A stretch of DNA of 19,266 bases from DASRQZ01 sp964571275 (GTDB lineage: Bacteria > Myxococcota_A > Polyangia > Fen-1088): NCBI GenBank assembly GCA_964571275.1, contig CAZNCQ010000130.1:1-19266 (forward strand), read 5' to 3'. Made by a program: the position numbers and the translations under genes. This document shows, piece after piece, positions 8,296 to 15,562 of the stretch (its first letter is position 1; each line of letters starts with the position of its first letter). The notes below the pieces were generated by a model that worked only from the letters and a program-made list of their open reading frames with translations, was not told where the DNA came from and did not search any database.

Positions 8296-9463
8296 TCGCG
8301 ATCGCGACACCGAGGCCCAGAGTGAGCGTGTCGAACGAACGCTCGCGAGCGCGCGGCGCGCCGAGCCCTCCTGGACCACCGGCCGGCAGCAGCAGCTCAA
8401 GTGGGGGATGATGGCGCGCCTCGACGAGCCGCGCCGGCCGCTGGCTCTGGCCGTGATGCTCGCGTCGATCGTGGCGGTCGCCGCGATCGGGAGCCTCGCC
8501 ATCTACGAATGGCCGCATCGATCGGCCGCGCGCGCGCGCGCCGACGCCGCGTTTGCGCTCGATCGGCCGCTTCCGCGGCTCGCCGATGGATCGAGCATCG
8601 TGCTCGACGGGCCGGCGGCGATCTTGAAGACGCTGCGCGAGTCGAGCGACGAGGTCGTGGTGCAGCTCGAGACCGGCGGCGCGCACTTCGACGTCGCGCG
8701 CCGGCCGGCGCGGATCTTTCGCGTGCAGGCGGGCCCGGTCACGGTGCAGGTGATCGGCACGCGTTTTCACGTGCGGCGCGACGGCGCGCGCACGCGCATC
8801 GCCGTCGATCGCGGGCGGGTCCTGGCGTCGTGGTGGGGCGGCTCGCGTGAGCTCGGCCCCGGCGAAGAGGGGACCTTCCCGCCCGAGAGCGTCGCGCTTG
8901 GACCGCCGGTCAGCGCAGCGCCAGTCAGCGCAGCGCCAGCCAGCGAAGCGCCGGAGCCGATCGCGCCGCGCGCGAACGCCGAGGCGGAGCCCGTGGTCGC
9001 GGCGCCGGCGCCGCCGCCGCCGGTTGCGCCGCGCCGGGCGCCGCCGCCAGCGAGCGCGCCGGTGCGCGCGGGCTCCGCCGCAAGCCCCGAAGCGCTGTTC
9101 GTGCTCGCCGACCGCGCGCGCGCCGAGGGGCGGCCCGAGACGGCCGTGGCGCACCTGCGCGAGATCATCGCTCGCTATCCCCGGGATCCGCACGCGCCGA
9201 TGGCGGCGTTCACCGAGGGCCGCCTGTTGCTCGAGGCGCTGGGCCGGCCACGGCCGGCTGCCGAGGCATTCGAACGGGCGCGCGCGCTGGCGAAGAGCGG
9301 CCCGCTGGCCGAGGACGCGCTCGCGCGCCAGGTCGAGGCGCTGCACGCTGCCGGAGACGACGCGGCGGCACACGAGCAGGCGGTCCGCTACCGCGACCTC
9401 TACCCGCACGGTCATCGCCTGAGCACGGTCACGCGATTCGGGGGGCTGCAGGCGGCGCCATGA
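8288..9463 (+). CDS. FecR-domain transmembrane regulator fused to TPR-like C-terminus
   Basis: The 391-residue product has a cytoplasmic N-terminus (1-50), one membrane helix (about 51-73) and a FecR domain (about 96-182). Typical strands are ADGSSIVLDGPA (99-110), VVVQLETGGAHFDVARRP (123-140) and FRVQAGPVTVQVIGTRFHVR (144-163). A Pro/Ala linker with short repeats (205-262) leads to a TPR-like region (about 266-375: EALFVLADRARAEGRPETAV and then GRPRPAAEAFERA). FecR proteins relay an envelope signal to a partner ECF sigma; the preceding gene is that partner by position. The TPR extension replaces the usual tie to a TonB-dependent receptor, none of which is visible here. The ATG lies inside the sigma gene's last codons, and the stop overlaps the next ATG (atga). 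Confidence 0.9.
   Translation: MTDRDRDTEAQSERVERTLASARRAEPSWTTGRQQQLKWGMMARLDEPRRPLALAVMLASIVAVAAIGSLAIYEWPHRSAARARADAAFALDRPLPRLADGSSIVLDGPAAILKTLRESSDEVVVQLETGGAHFDVARRPARIFRVQAGPVTVQVIGTRFHVRRDGARTRIAVDRGRVLASWWGGSRELGPGEEGTFPPESVALGPPVSAAPVSAAPASEAPEPIAPRANAEAEPVVAAPAPPPPVAPRRAPPPASAPVRAGSAASPEALFVLADRARAEGRPETAVAHLREIIARYPRDPHAPMAAFTEGRLLLEALGRPRPAAEAFERARALAKSGPLAEDALARQVEALHAAGDDAAAHEQAVRYRDLYPHGHRLSTVTRFGGLQAAP
8909..8953 (+). repeat. 15-bp in-frame tandem repeat in the FecR-protein linker
   Basis: The unit gtcagcgcagcgcca occurs twice perfectly (8909-8923, 8924-8938) and a third time with changes (8939-8953). It encodes VSAAP, VSAAP, ASEAP in the Pro/Ala linker between the FecR and TPR-like parts. 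Slipped-strand change here would alter linker length without breaking the frame. Confidence 0.9.
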
Positions 9464-10500
9464 ACCGCCGCGGGCCGCTGGCCGCGGCGATCGCCATTGC
9501 GTGCGCCGCCGGGAACGCGCGCGCGGCGGCGACCCCGGGCGCGCCGCCGCCCGAGATCAGCCTCGACATCGATCGCTGCCCCGCGCTGCCGCATGACGAG
9601 GTGCTGCGCCTGGCGGCGCTGGAGCTGGACGCGCGCGTCGTGCCCGCGTCGTCGGCGGAGAAGAGCCGCGTCACCCAGATCCAGATCGCCTGCGACGGCA
9701 CGGCGGTGCAGACCACGGTGGTCGACCCGATCACCGGCAAGCAGCTTTCCCGCACGATGGACCTGGCGGCGCAAGGGAGCGCGAGCGCGGTCGCGGCGCG
9801 CGCGGTGGCGCTGGGCGCCGCCGAACTGGTGATCACGAGCTGGATGGAGCTGACCATGAGCCCACCGCCCGGGCGCGCGTCCGGGTCGCTGCCGGCGGCG
9901 CCCTCGGCGGAGCTGCGGCGCGCCGCGCAGGATCGCGCCCTCCGGCGCGCCGGCCACGACGCCGGCGCCGGACGCGCGCTGGTGCTGGCGCAGGCGGCGG
10001 GTCCGTTCTCGGGCATGGGCCTGGCCTGGGGCGGGGGCCTGCGGCTCGGGTGGACGTTCGCGCGCCGCTGGATCGATCGGGGCGAGACCACGGGGCGGCC
10101 GGGCGTCGACCTCGAGCTCACCGAGACGCGCGCCGACGTCGGCGGCGACGTCGGCACGGTGCGCGCGTCGACCTGGAGCGCGGCGTTGCGGGGGACGTTC
10201 ACGCTCCGGCGCGGGCGCGCGTCGCTGGATCTCGGCGCGGGCGCGCGGGTCGGGCTCGCGCGCCTGGCCGGGACCCCCGCCGACCCGAGCCGCACGCGCG
10301 GCGGAACGCTGGCCGGAACGTGGGCCGGAGCGATCGCCTACGCCGGCGTCGGCGTACGCGCGAGCGCGGTGCTGATCACCGCCGGCCTCGAGGCCGGGCA
10401 GGTGCTGCGGACCGTCGAGGGGCTCGTCGACGGCGGTACGCCGGTCTCGATCGCCGGCCGCTGGCTCGCCGGCACGGTCGCGGTCGGGTGGGGGTCATGA
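9460..10500 (+). CDS. Secreted protein of unknown function, possibly outer-membrane associated
   Basis: The 346-residue product has a clear signal peptide (MNRRGPLAAAIAIACAAGNA, cleavage near ARA-AAT at about 22-23). The N-terminal half contains ISLDIDRCPALPHDEVLRLA (33-52), IQIACDG, DPITGKQLSRTMDL and ELVITSWMEL, a pattern I associate with unnamed exported proteins in myxobacterial sigma-factor operons. The C-terminal half (about 165-346) alternates polar and hydrophobic residues with Gly/aromatic turns, for example GLRLGWTFARRW, ASLDLGAGARVGLARL and GVGVRASAVLITAGLEAG. It ends in RWLAGTVAVGWGS, which would fit a small beta-barrel, but no terminal Phe or Trp seals the match. It is the third gene of the ECF operon, overlapping both neighbours by 4 bp (atga). 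Function unknown. Confidence 0.8.
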   Translation: MNRRGPLAAAIAIACAAGNARAAATPGAPPPEISLDIDRCPALPHDEVLRLAALELDARVVPASSAEKSRVTQIQIACDGTAVQTTVVDPITGKQLSRTMDLAAQGSASAVAARAVALGAAELVITSWMELTMSPPPGRASGSLPAAPSAELRRAAQDRALRRAGHDAGAGRALVLAQAAGPFSGMGLAWGGGLRLGWTFARRWIDRGETTGRPGVDLELTETRADVGGDVGTVRASTWSAALRGTFTLRRGRASLDLGAGARVGLARLAGTPADPSRTRGGTLAGTWAGAIAYAGVGVRASAVLITAGLEAGQVLRTVEGLVDGGTPVSIAGRWLAGTVAVGWGS

Positions 10501-11558
10501 CCGGTCGATGGTTGGCGCGGTCGCGCGCGCGCTTGCGCGTGGTTTTCCTGGCAGCGCTGGTGAGCGGCGTCGCCGCCGCGGGGTGCGGCAACACGAGAGC
10601 GACGATCCTCGAGACCATCGACGCGGGCGCGCCGCCCAGCGCCAACCTGCGCGTCGACGCGTTCCTGATCCGCGCGGTCTCGAGCTGCGCGGTGGGCACG
10701 GCCTGCGGCGGCGCCGATCCCTCGCAGTGCTTCTTCCTGTCCGACGCGTCGGGACCGCGCGCGAGCTTCGCGGTCAGCGGCCTGCGCTTCGTGCCGCCGG
10801 GCGACCCGGCAACGGTCCCGGGCGGCAGCAGCCAGGTCGCGTGTTTTCGCGTGACGCTGGACGACGCGACGTTCGCCGCGGCGAGCGCCCTGCTGAACGG
10901 GCTGCGCGCCCAGGTCTTCCAGTCGAGCGGCGGCGACATCGATCTCGACATCCACGTCCACGACATCGCCGCGATCGACGCCGGTTTCGTGCTGTTCGAC
11001 ACCGGCCTGTTCCTGCAGCCGCCGGCGCTGGAAGCCGTGGGGCTGCCGCTCGTGAATCGCGAGACCGACTTCACCTTCGCGATCACCGGCGCCGGCGATC
11101 CGACGACGGGCCTCGCGCCCGAGATGGAGCAATGCGAGGGCAGCAACTGGCCGGCGCAGGGCGTGCTCGGCGCGACGACCTACACCTGGCTGGCGATGTC
11201 GTCGCGCTGCGCCTCGGCCGCCACGTTCTTGCGCACCTGGCTGAACCAGGTTTCGCTCAGCCGGCGTGACATCTCGCTGGCGTCGGATCTCTACGGGGGC
11301 GCCTATCCGGCCTGCGGCCGGGGCGATCCGGATCCGACGCGCTGGTTCCCATCGGTCGACGATTGCACCATTGATCCCGACGCCAGCAGCTGCGGCGAGG
11401 CGACTTGCCCCGACCTCGCGGCATTCTACGCGCACATCCTGGCCAGGCACTGGCCGCGCGGACGCGGCTTCGACGGCAACTACTGCGACGACGGCCGCAT
11501 GGACTTCGACGAGACCGGCGTCGATCGCGGCGGCGTTTGTGACCTGATCGGGCCGTAG
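10497..11558 (+). CDS. Lipoprotein of unknown function, fourth gene of the ECF operon
   Basis: The 353-residue product has a basic N-terminus, a hydrophobic segment (15-28) and an AAAGC lipobox (Cys30). The mature region contains paired Cys residues (C64, C70, C78, C116, C213, C238, C273, C290, C299, C304, C330, C348). Its end, NYCDDGRMDFDETGVDRGGVC (328-348), resembles the C-x-NG-x-x-D-x-x-ETDVDCGG-x-C module of many deltaproteobacterial and myxobacterial surface proteins, but with Arg in place of the inner Cys. The run of Asp residues could bind calcium. I do not recognise the main domain. The start is ATG 10497, four bases inside the preceding gene; longer upstream frames are shadows of that gene. 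The Asp-box protein follows 29 bp downstream. Confidence 0.83.
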   Translation: MTGRWLARSRARLRVVFLAALVSGVAAAGCGNTRATILETIDAGAPPSANLRVDAFLIRAVSSCAVGTACGGADPSQCFFLSDASGPRASFAVSGLRFVPPGDPATVPGGSSQVACFRVTLDDATFAAASALLNGLRAQVFQSSGGDIDLDIHVHDIAAIDAGFVLFDTGLFLQPPALEAVGLPLVNRETDFTFAITGAGDPTTGLAPEMEQCEGSNWPAQGVLGATTYTWLAMSSRCASAATFLRTWLNQVSLSRRDISLASDLYGGAYPACGRGDPDPTRWFPSVDDCTIDPDASSCGEATCPDLAAFYAHILARHWPRGRGFDGNYCDDGRMDFDETGVDRGGVCDLIGP

Positions 11559-11587
11559 CCCGTCTCTTGATCGGATGTGAGCCCGAC

Positions 11588-13249
11588 ATGAAACCGATGA
11601 CTCGTCCGGCCGGCGGCGATCGACGCTGCCGTCCCGTCGCCGTGACGGCGATCGCCCTCGTCGTGGGCGGCGCTTTGTTGCCGGCGCGCGCGGCGCGCGC
11701 GGACGGCGCGTTCCCCGATTCGCTGGGCATCATCGCGCCCGCCGATCGGCCCCACGACATCGTGCTGGCCACCAACTTCGGCGTGGTGACGTCAATCGAC
11801 GACGGCCAGACCTGGACCTGGTCCTGCGAGCAGGACAGGAGCTCCTTCGGCACGCAATATCAGATGAGCGCGCCGCCGCTGGATCGGATCTACACGCGCT
11901 CGCAAGGATCGCTGGCCTTTTCCGATGACCGCGCTTGCGGCTGGGACATCGCGGGCGGCGCGGTGGCGGGTACCGCGATCACCGACGCTTTCCCCGATCC
12001 GACAGATCCGGGCCGCATGCTGGCCGTCGCGATGGCGACCGACGCCGACGGCGGCGTCGGCTATCGGATCTACGAATCGTCCGACGGCGGCGCGACGTTC
12101 GCGACGGTGCGCTACACGGCCGCGAGCGGCGACATCGTCACCGGCGTCGAGATCGCGCGCGCGGCCCCGGCGACGATCTACCTGACGCTGATCAGCGGCG
12201 CGGCCAGCACGCCCAAGCTCGGCAAGTCGGCCGACGGCGGCGCGACCTGGCAGCTGCGCGACCTGACCGCGGCGCTGGGCGCCGGCGTGCGCAGCGTCCG
12301 CCTGGTCGCGATCGATCCCGAGAACGCCGCGCGCGTGTACCTGCGCGTCGCCGACGCCGGCGGCGAGCGACTGGCGATCACCGACGACGGCGGCGTGACC
12401 GCGGCGTCGCCGCTGATGCTTCCGGGCGGCGTGATGACGGCGTTCGTGCGCACGCCGTCGGGCGCGATGCTGGTCACCGGCAAGATCGGCCTCGGTCCGG
12501 TGATGTATCGATCGACCGACGGCGCGGCGACGTTCGCGACGCTGCCGGTGCCGCCCACGCTCCTCGGCATGACGGCGCGCGGGAACCTGATCTACGGCGC
12601 GTCGGACACGCTGGTCGAGACCGAGGGCGCGTTCGTGTCGGAAGACCAGGGGACGAGCTGGCAGCCTTTGCTGAGCTTCGACGCGATCCAGGCCATTGCC
12701 CCCTGCGTGAAGACGCTGTGTCAGGACGACTGCCAGCTGCGCGCCGGGCTCGGCCAGTGGTCGTCGGACATGTGCGACGCCGTGCCGGCACCGCGTGCCA
12801 CCGACGGTGGCGCGCCCACCGGGGACGCCGGGGCCGACGCCGCGAGCCCGATCACCGACGGCGGCGCAGGAAACCAGGACGCGGGCGCCGCGAATCACCC
12901 GGCCGATGCCGGCGCCGGGCCGGCGAACGGAGCCGGATGTCACTGCGATTCGGCCGGACGCGCAGCACCATCGCCGTCGCCGTCACCGACGCCGACCGCG
13001 GCGCCGTTAGCGACGGCGGTGCTTCTCCTGGCGATCCGCCGCCGCTCCCGCGCCGTGCGCGAGCCGTCCCTCGGCCGCGGCCGGGCCACTGGCCGGCCAG
13101 GCGGTCGCCTGGCGCTCGACGATCTCGGCGATGGTCTCGACGAGATCGTCGGCCTCGACCGGTTTCGACAGGTGCACGTCGAAGCCGGCCTCGATCGCGC
13201 GCACCTCGTCCTGCGGTCGGGCGTGGGCGGTGAGCGCGATCGCCGGTAA
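11588..13249 (+). CDS. Asp-box (BNR) propeller surface protein with MYXO-CTERM-like signal and readthrough tail
   Basis: The 553-residue frame has a signal peptide (core 17-31, cleavage near ARA-ARADG). Asp-box motifs (S-x-D-x-G-x-T-W/F) recur at 69-76 (SIDDGQTW), 164-171 (SSDGGATF), 214-221 (SADGGATW), 309-316 (STDGAATF) and 351-358 (SEDQGTSW), with weaker copies near 112 and 264. That indicates a sialidase/Vps10-like beta-propeller fold; Asp-boxes are structural and do not prove enzyme activity. A Cys cluster (373-396), an Asp/Gly/Ala linker (403-448), CHCDSAG (451-457), hydrophobic 472-483 and RRRSR (484-488) give a MYXO-CTERM-like end. The frame then continues 65 residues antisense to the response-regulator domain of the next gene, so the true end may be nearer 13051. 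ATG 11588 is preferred over TTG 11567. It ends the ECF operon. Confidence 0.85.
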   Translation: MKPMTRPAGGDRRCRPVAVTAIALVVGGALLPARAARADGAFPDSLGIIAPADRPHDIVLATNFGVVTSIDDGQTWTWSCEQDRSSFGTQYQMSAPPLDRIYTRSQGSLAFSDDRACGWDIAGGAVAGTAITDAFPDPTDPGRMLAVAMATDADGGVGYRIYESSDGGATFATVRYTAASGDIVTGVEIARAAPATIYLTLISGAASTPKLGKSADGGATWQLRDLTAALGAGVRSVRLVAIDPENAARVYLRVADAGGERLAITDDGGVTAASPLMLPGGVMTAFVRTPSGAMLVTGKIGLGPVMYRSTDGAATFATLPVPPTLLGMTARGNLIYGASDTLVETEGAFVSEDQGTSWQPLLSFDAIQAIAPCVKTLCQDDCQLRAGLGQWSSDMCDAVPAPRATDGGAPTGDAGADAASPITDGGAGNQDAGAANHPADAGAGPANGAGCHCDSAGRAAPSPSPSPTPTAAPLATAVLLLAIRRRSRAVREPSLGRGRATGRPGGRLALDDLGDGLDEIVGLDRFRQVHVEAGLDRAHLVLRSGVGGERDRR

Positions 13250-14920
13250 ATGCCGGCCGCCGACCGGGTCCTGGTCGCGGAGACGCCGCATGAAACTATA
13301 GCCGTCGGCGCCAGGCATGGCGATGTCGCTGACCACCGCGTCCCAGCGACCGCGGCGCAGCGCCGCCAGCGCGCGCGGCACCGACCGGCACTTCACGACC
13401 TCGCAGCCTTCGCCGCGCAGGATCAGCCCCAGCGCCTCCAGCACCGCGGGCTCGTCGTCCAGGATCAAGATCCGCAGCCCGCGCACCGAGCGCACATCGC
13501 GCGGTAACGACCGCCGGCTCAGCGCCTCGCCGCGCGACACATCGACCACCGACCGCGCGGCGACCTGCGGCAGCGCGATGACGAACGTCGAGCCGCGCCC
13601 GATCCCGGGGCTCTCGGCGCGGACCGTCCCGTCGTGCATCTCGACGAGCTGGCGCACGATCGCCAGACCCAGGCCGAGCCCCACCTGGGCCCGCGGCACC
13701 TGGCCGCCGCCCTGCCGGAACGGCAGGAAGACCTGCGGCAGGAAGTCGGCTGCGATGCCGCAGCCGGTGTCGGCGACGGCGATCTCGACCTGCGCGCCGT
13801 TGCTGGCCGCGCGCACGGTCACGAGGCCGCCGCGATCGGTGAACTTGATCGCGTTGGACAGCAGATTTCCCAGCACCTGGAGCAGTCGCGAGGCATCGCC
13901 GGTCACGCACCCGATCGCCGGCTGGCACTGGCACTCGAGGCGCACGCCCTTGGCGCGCGCCGACGGGAGCGCGGCTTCGAGCGCGCTTTCGATCAGGCTG
14001 CTCGCCGCGACGATCCGACTCTCCATGAGCAGCTTGCCGCTCAAGCAGCGCGAGATGTCGAGCAGATCCTCGATGAGCTTGGACTGCGACATCGCGCTCA
14101 CGTGGATCGCGTTGAGCGCGCGCGCCCGCATCGGCGCTTCCTTGGCGGTGCGCAGGATGTCGACCCACAGCAGCAGCGCCGCCATCGGCGTGCGCAGCTC
14201 GTGCGACAGGCTGGCCAGGAAGGTGTCGCGCATCTGGTTGGCCGCCTCCACCGCCGCGCGCGCCTCGTCGCTCCCGCGCCGCGCGTGCTCGCTGGCCTCG
14301 TGCGTGAGCGCGCTGTCGAGCGCCCAGGCCACGCGCTGGGCGACCTGTTCGGCGAGGGCGGTGTCCGCAGCGTCTCCCACGCCGACGCCCACCGACGACA
14401 CCAGCGTCAACACGCCGAGCAGGCGCTCGCGTCCGACGAGCGGCAGGCAGAGCAGCCCGCGCGGGCGGATACTGCGGAGCTTGGGCAGGTGCTCGGCGTC
14501 AGCGACGATCTCCACCAGATCGCGATCGTCGATCCCGGACACGCGCACCGGCTTCTGCGTGCCGAGCGTGATCGCGATCGGGTTGTCGCTCGCCAGCCGA
14601 CCGATCTTGACCGGCGGCGCCCAGTCGGTCGTGCCGGCGTCGGGGTGCGCGACCTGCAGGACGCGCCGGATCTCGCCGCCGTCGTCGCCCGCGGTGTAGA
14701 GGTGCATCAAGCACAGATCCGCCAGGGCCGGAACCGTCAGGTCGCCCACGCGTCGCACGGTCGCGTGGACGTCGAGCGCGCTGGCCAGCAGCATGCCCGT
14801 GTCAGCGAGGATCTGCTGCGAGCGTGCATCGATCGCGATCGAGGAGCCGGCGCTCCGCTGTTCGGGCCCTCTCTCACCATCAGCCAAATCCGTCCCCCCA
14901 TAGGTGGTCACGCCCGACAT
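13007..14920 (-). CDS. Soluble hybrid sensor histidine kinase (GAF-HisKA-HATPase-REC)
   Basis: The 637-residue product has no membrane helix. A GAF-like sensor domain covers about 40-205 (RGLLCLPLVGRERLLGVLTL at 154-173). HisKA holds SLSHELRTP with phospho-accepting His240. The ATPase has N box NLLSNAIKF (352-360), G1 DTGCGI (384-389) and G2 GLGLGLAIV (414-422). A receiver domain (about 482-604) has acidic DDE (488-490), phospho-acceptor Asp532 in VVSDIAMPG, Thr564 and Lys586 in HLSKPVE. All catalytic residues are present, so internal phosphotransfer is plausible. The signal is cytoplasmic and unknown. Start ATG 14920 is set by GGGAGGTG six bases upstream; the frame is open back to 15022. Its last 33 residues follow the receiver domain and are low-complexity. 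The 3' end lies inside the Asp-box frame of the opposite strand. Confidence 0.95.
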   Translation of the reverse strand: MSGVTTYGGTDLADGERGPEQRSAGSSIAIDARSQQILADTGMLLASALDVHATVRRVGDLTVPALADLCLMHLYTAGDDGGEIRRVLQVAHPDAGTTDWAPPVKIGRLASDNPIAITLGTQKPVRVSGIDDRDLVEIVADAEHLPKLRSIRPRGLLCLPLVGRERLLGVLTLVSSVGVGVGDAADTALAEQVAQRVAWALDSALTHEASEHARRGSDEARAAVEAANQMRDTFLASLSHELRTPMAALLLWVDILRTAKEAPMRARALNAIHVSAMSQSKLIEDLLDISRCLSGKLLMESRIVAASSLIESALEAALPSARAKGVRLECQCQPAIGCVTGDASRLLQVLGNLLSNAIKFTDRGGLVTVRAASNGAQVEIAVADTGCGIAADFLPQVFLPFRQGGGQVPRAQVGLGLGLAIVRQLVEMHDGTVRAESPGIGRGSTFVIALPQVAARSVVDVSRGEALSRRSLPRDVRSVRGLRILILDDEPAVLEALGLILRGEGCEVVKCRSVPRALAALRRGRWDAVVSDIAMPGADGYSFMRRLRDQDPVGGRHLPAIALTAHARPQDEVRAIEAGFDVHLSKPVEADDLVETIAEIVERQATAWPASGPAAAEGRLAHGAGAAADRQEKHRRR

Positions 14921-14926
14921 ATTCGA

Positions 14927-14934
14927 CACCTCCC
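14927..14934 (-). promoter_or_regulatory. Strong ribosome binding site of the hybrid histidine kinase
   Basis: On the minus strand this reads GGGAGGTG, six bases before ATG 14920. It decides the start in favour of MSGVTTYGG over two upstream in-frame ATGs (14947 and 15022), which lack such a site. Confidence 0.85.
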
Positions 14935-14945
14935 GCGGCGACGAC

Positions 14946-14957
14946 ATCGTGCACGAT
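14946..14957. promoter_or_regulatory. 12-bp perfect palindrome upstream of the histidine kinase
   Basis: The sequence atcgtgcacgat is fully self-complementary and lies 26 bases upstream of the kinase start, in the divergent intergenic region. With the second dyad at 14964-14979 it could be an operator pair. Confidence 0.45.
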
Positions 14958-14963
14958 CGGTGA

Positions 14964-14979
14964 AACGGATCAATCCGTT
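14964..14979. promoter_or_regulatory. 7-bp inverted repeat with 2-base spacer (candidate operator)
   Basis: The arms aacggat (14964-14970) and atccgtt (14973-14979) are perfectly complementary around the spacer ca. The centre of this dyad lies 20 bases from the centre of the neighbouring palindrome, close to two helical turns. It is a typical size for a dimeric regulator site. No regulator is known. Confidence 0.45.
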
Positions 14980-15012
14980 CCGGACCCGAAGCGCGTGAAT
15001 CCTGCGAAGAAA

Positions 15013-15041
15013 TTGCACACATGACGTTGCGTGGGGCATTA
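15013..15041 (+). promoter_or_regulatory. Possible sigma-70 promoter for the YfiM-like gene
   Basis: Ttgcac (15013-15018) is followed after 17 bases by gcatta (15036-15041), or after 18 by cattac, in a locally AT-richer stretch. The -10 match is poor. If used, transcription would start near 15048, at the first ATG (15049), which favours a downstream start codon. Confidence 0.25.
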
Positions 15042-15123
15042 CTGATTCATGGACAGTAGTTGCGGCTGCAGTTGGAGCTGTCATTGGCACCATCGTTGGC
15101 AACCGAGAGCGAGAGCGCGGCGG

Positions 15124-15513
15124 GTGGCGCCGCGCTGGATGCTGACGATGGTGATCGCGGCGCAGCTCTTCGGCGCGGCGCGGGCCGCGCGCGCCGACGA
15201 CGATCCCTGGTTTGGACGCGACAAGGCGCTGCACTTCTCGTTGAGCGCGGCGATCGCCGGTGGTGGCTACGCGATCGCGGTCCCGCTCACCGGCGACCGC
15301 CGCTGGCGGGTGGCGGCCGGCGCCGGCCTGGCGATCGCCGCGGGCGCCGGCAAGGAGATCTCGGATCGCTACGACGGAGGGGACGCTTCCTGGCGCGACT
15401 TTACCTGGGACTTGATCGGAACCGCGACCGGCGTCGGCATCGCGTGGCTCATCGATCATTTCGTCGGCGGGCGGCGCGCGGCGCCGCGCATCGCGGAGCC
15501 GTCCGCGCCCTGA
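15124..15513 (+). CDS. Small exported protein, YfiM/DUF2279-like
   Basis: With GTG 15124 as start the product is 129 residues. It has a short basic N-terminus, a hydrophobic segment, and a cleavage-like ARA-ARADDD. The mature part reads DKALHFSLSAAIAGGGYAIA, then GAGLAIAAGAGKEISD, DGGDASWRDFTWDLIG and a final hydrophobic segment. The order DK-x-LHF, GKE, GDAS-x-x-D-x-x-WD-x-x-G matches the YfiM/DUF2279 family of small envelope proteins of unknown role. The frame is open up to ATG 15049, which would add 25 residues rich in Cys, His, Trp and Arg that do not look native. ATG 15139 is another option. It is divergent from the histidine kinase and 49 bp upstream of the cyclase gene. Confidence 0.75.
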   Translation: MAPRWMLTMVIAAQLFGAARAARADDDPWFGRDKALHFSLSAAIAGGGYAIAVPLTGDRRWRVAAGAGLAIAAGAGKEISDRYDGGDASWRDFTWDLIGTATGVGIAWLIDHFVGGRRAAPRIAEPSAP

Positions 15514-15562
15514 CGCGCCGCCGTCGGGCGGGCCCGCGCGCAGAAACGCGGCTCGGGGTAAA

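Noticed and set aside
15049..15123. Cys/His/Trp-rich small peptide leader ahead of the YfiM-like protein
   Set aside because: It is composed of residues atypical for the neighbours and is best explained as untranslated leader that happens to be open. Kept only as an alternative start.
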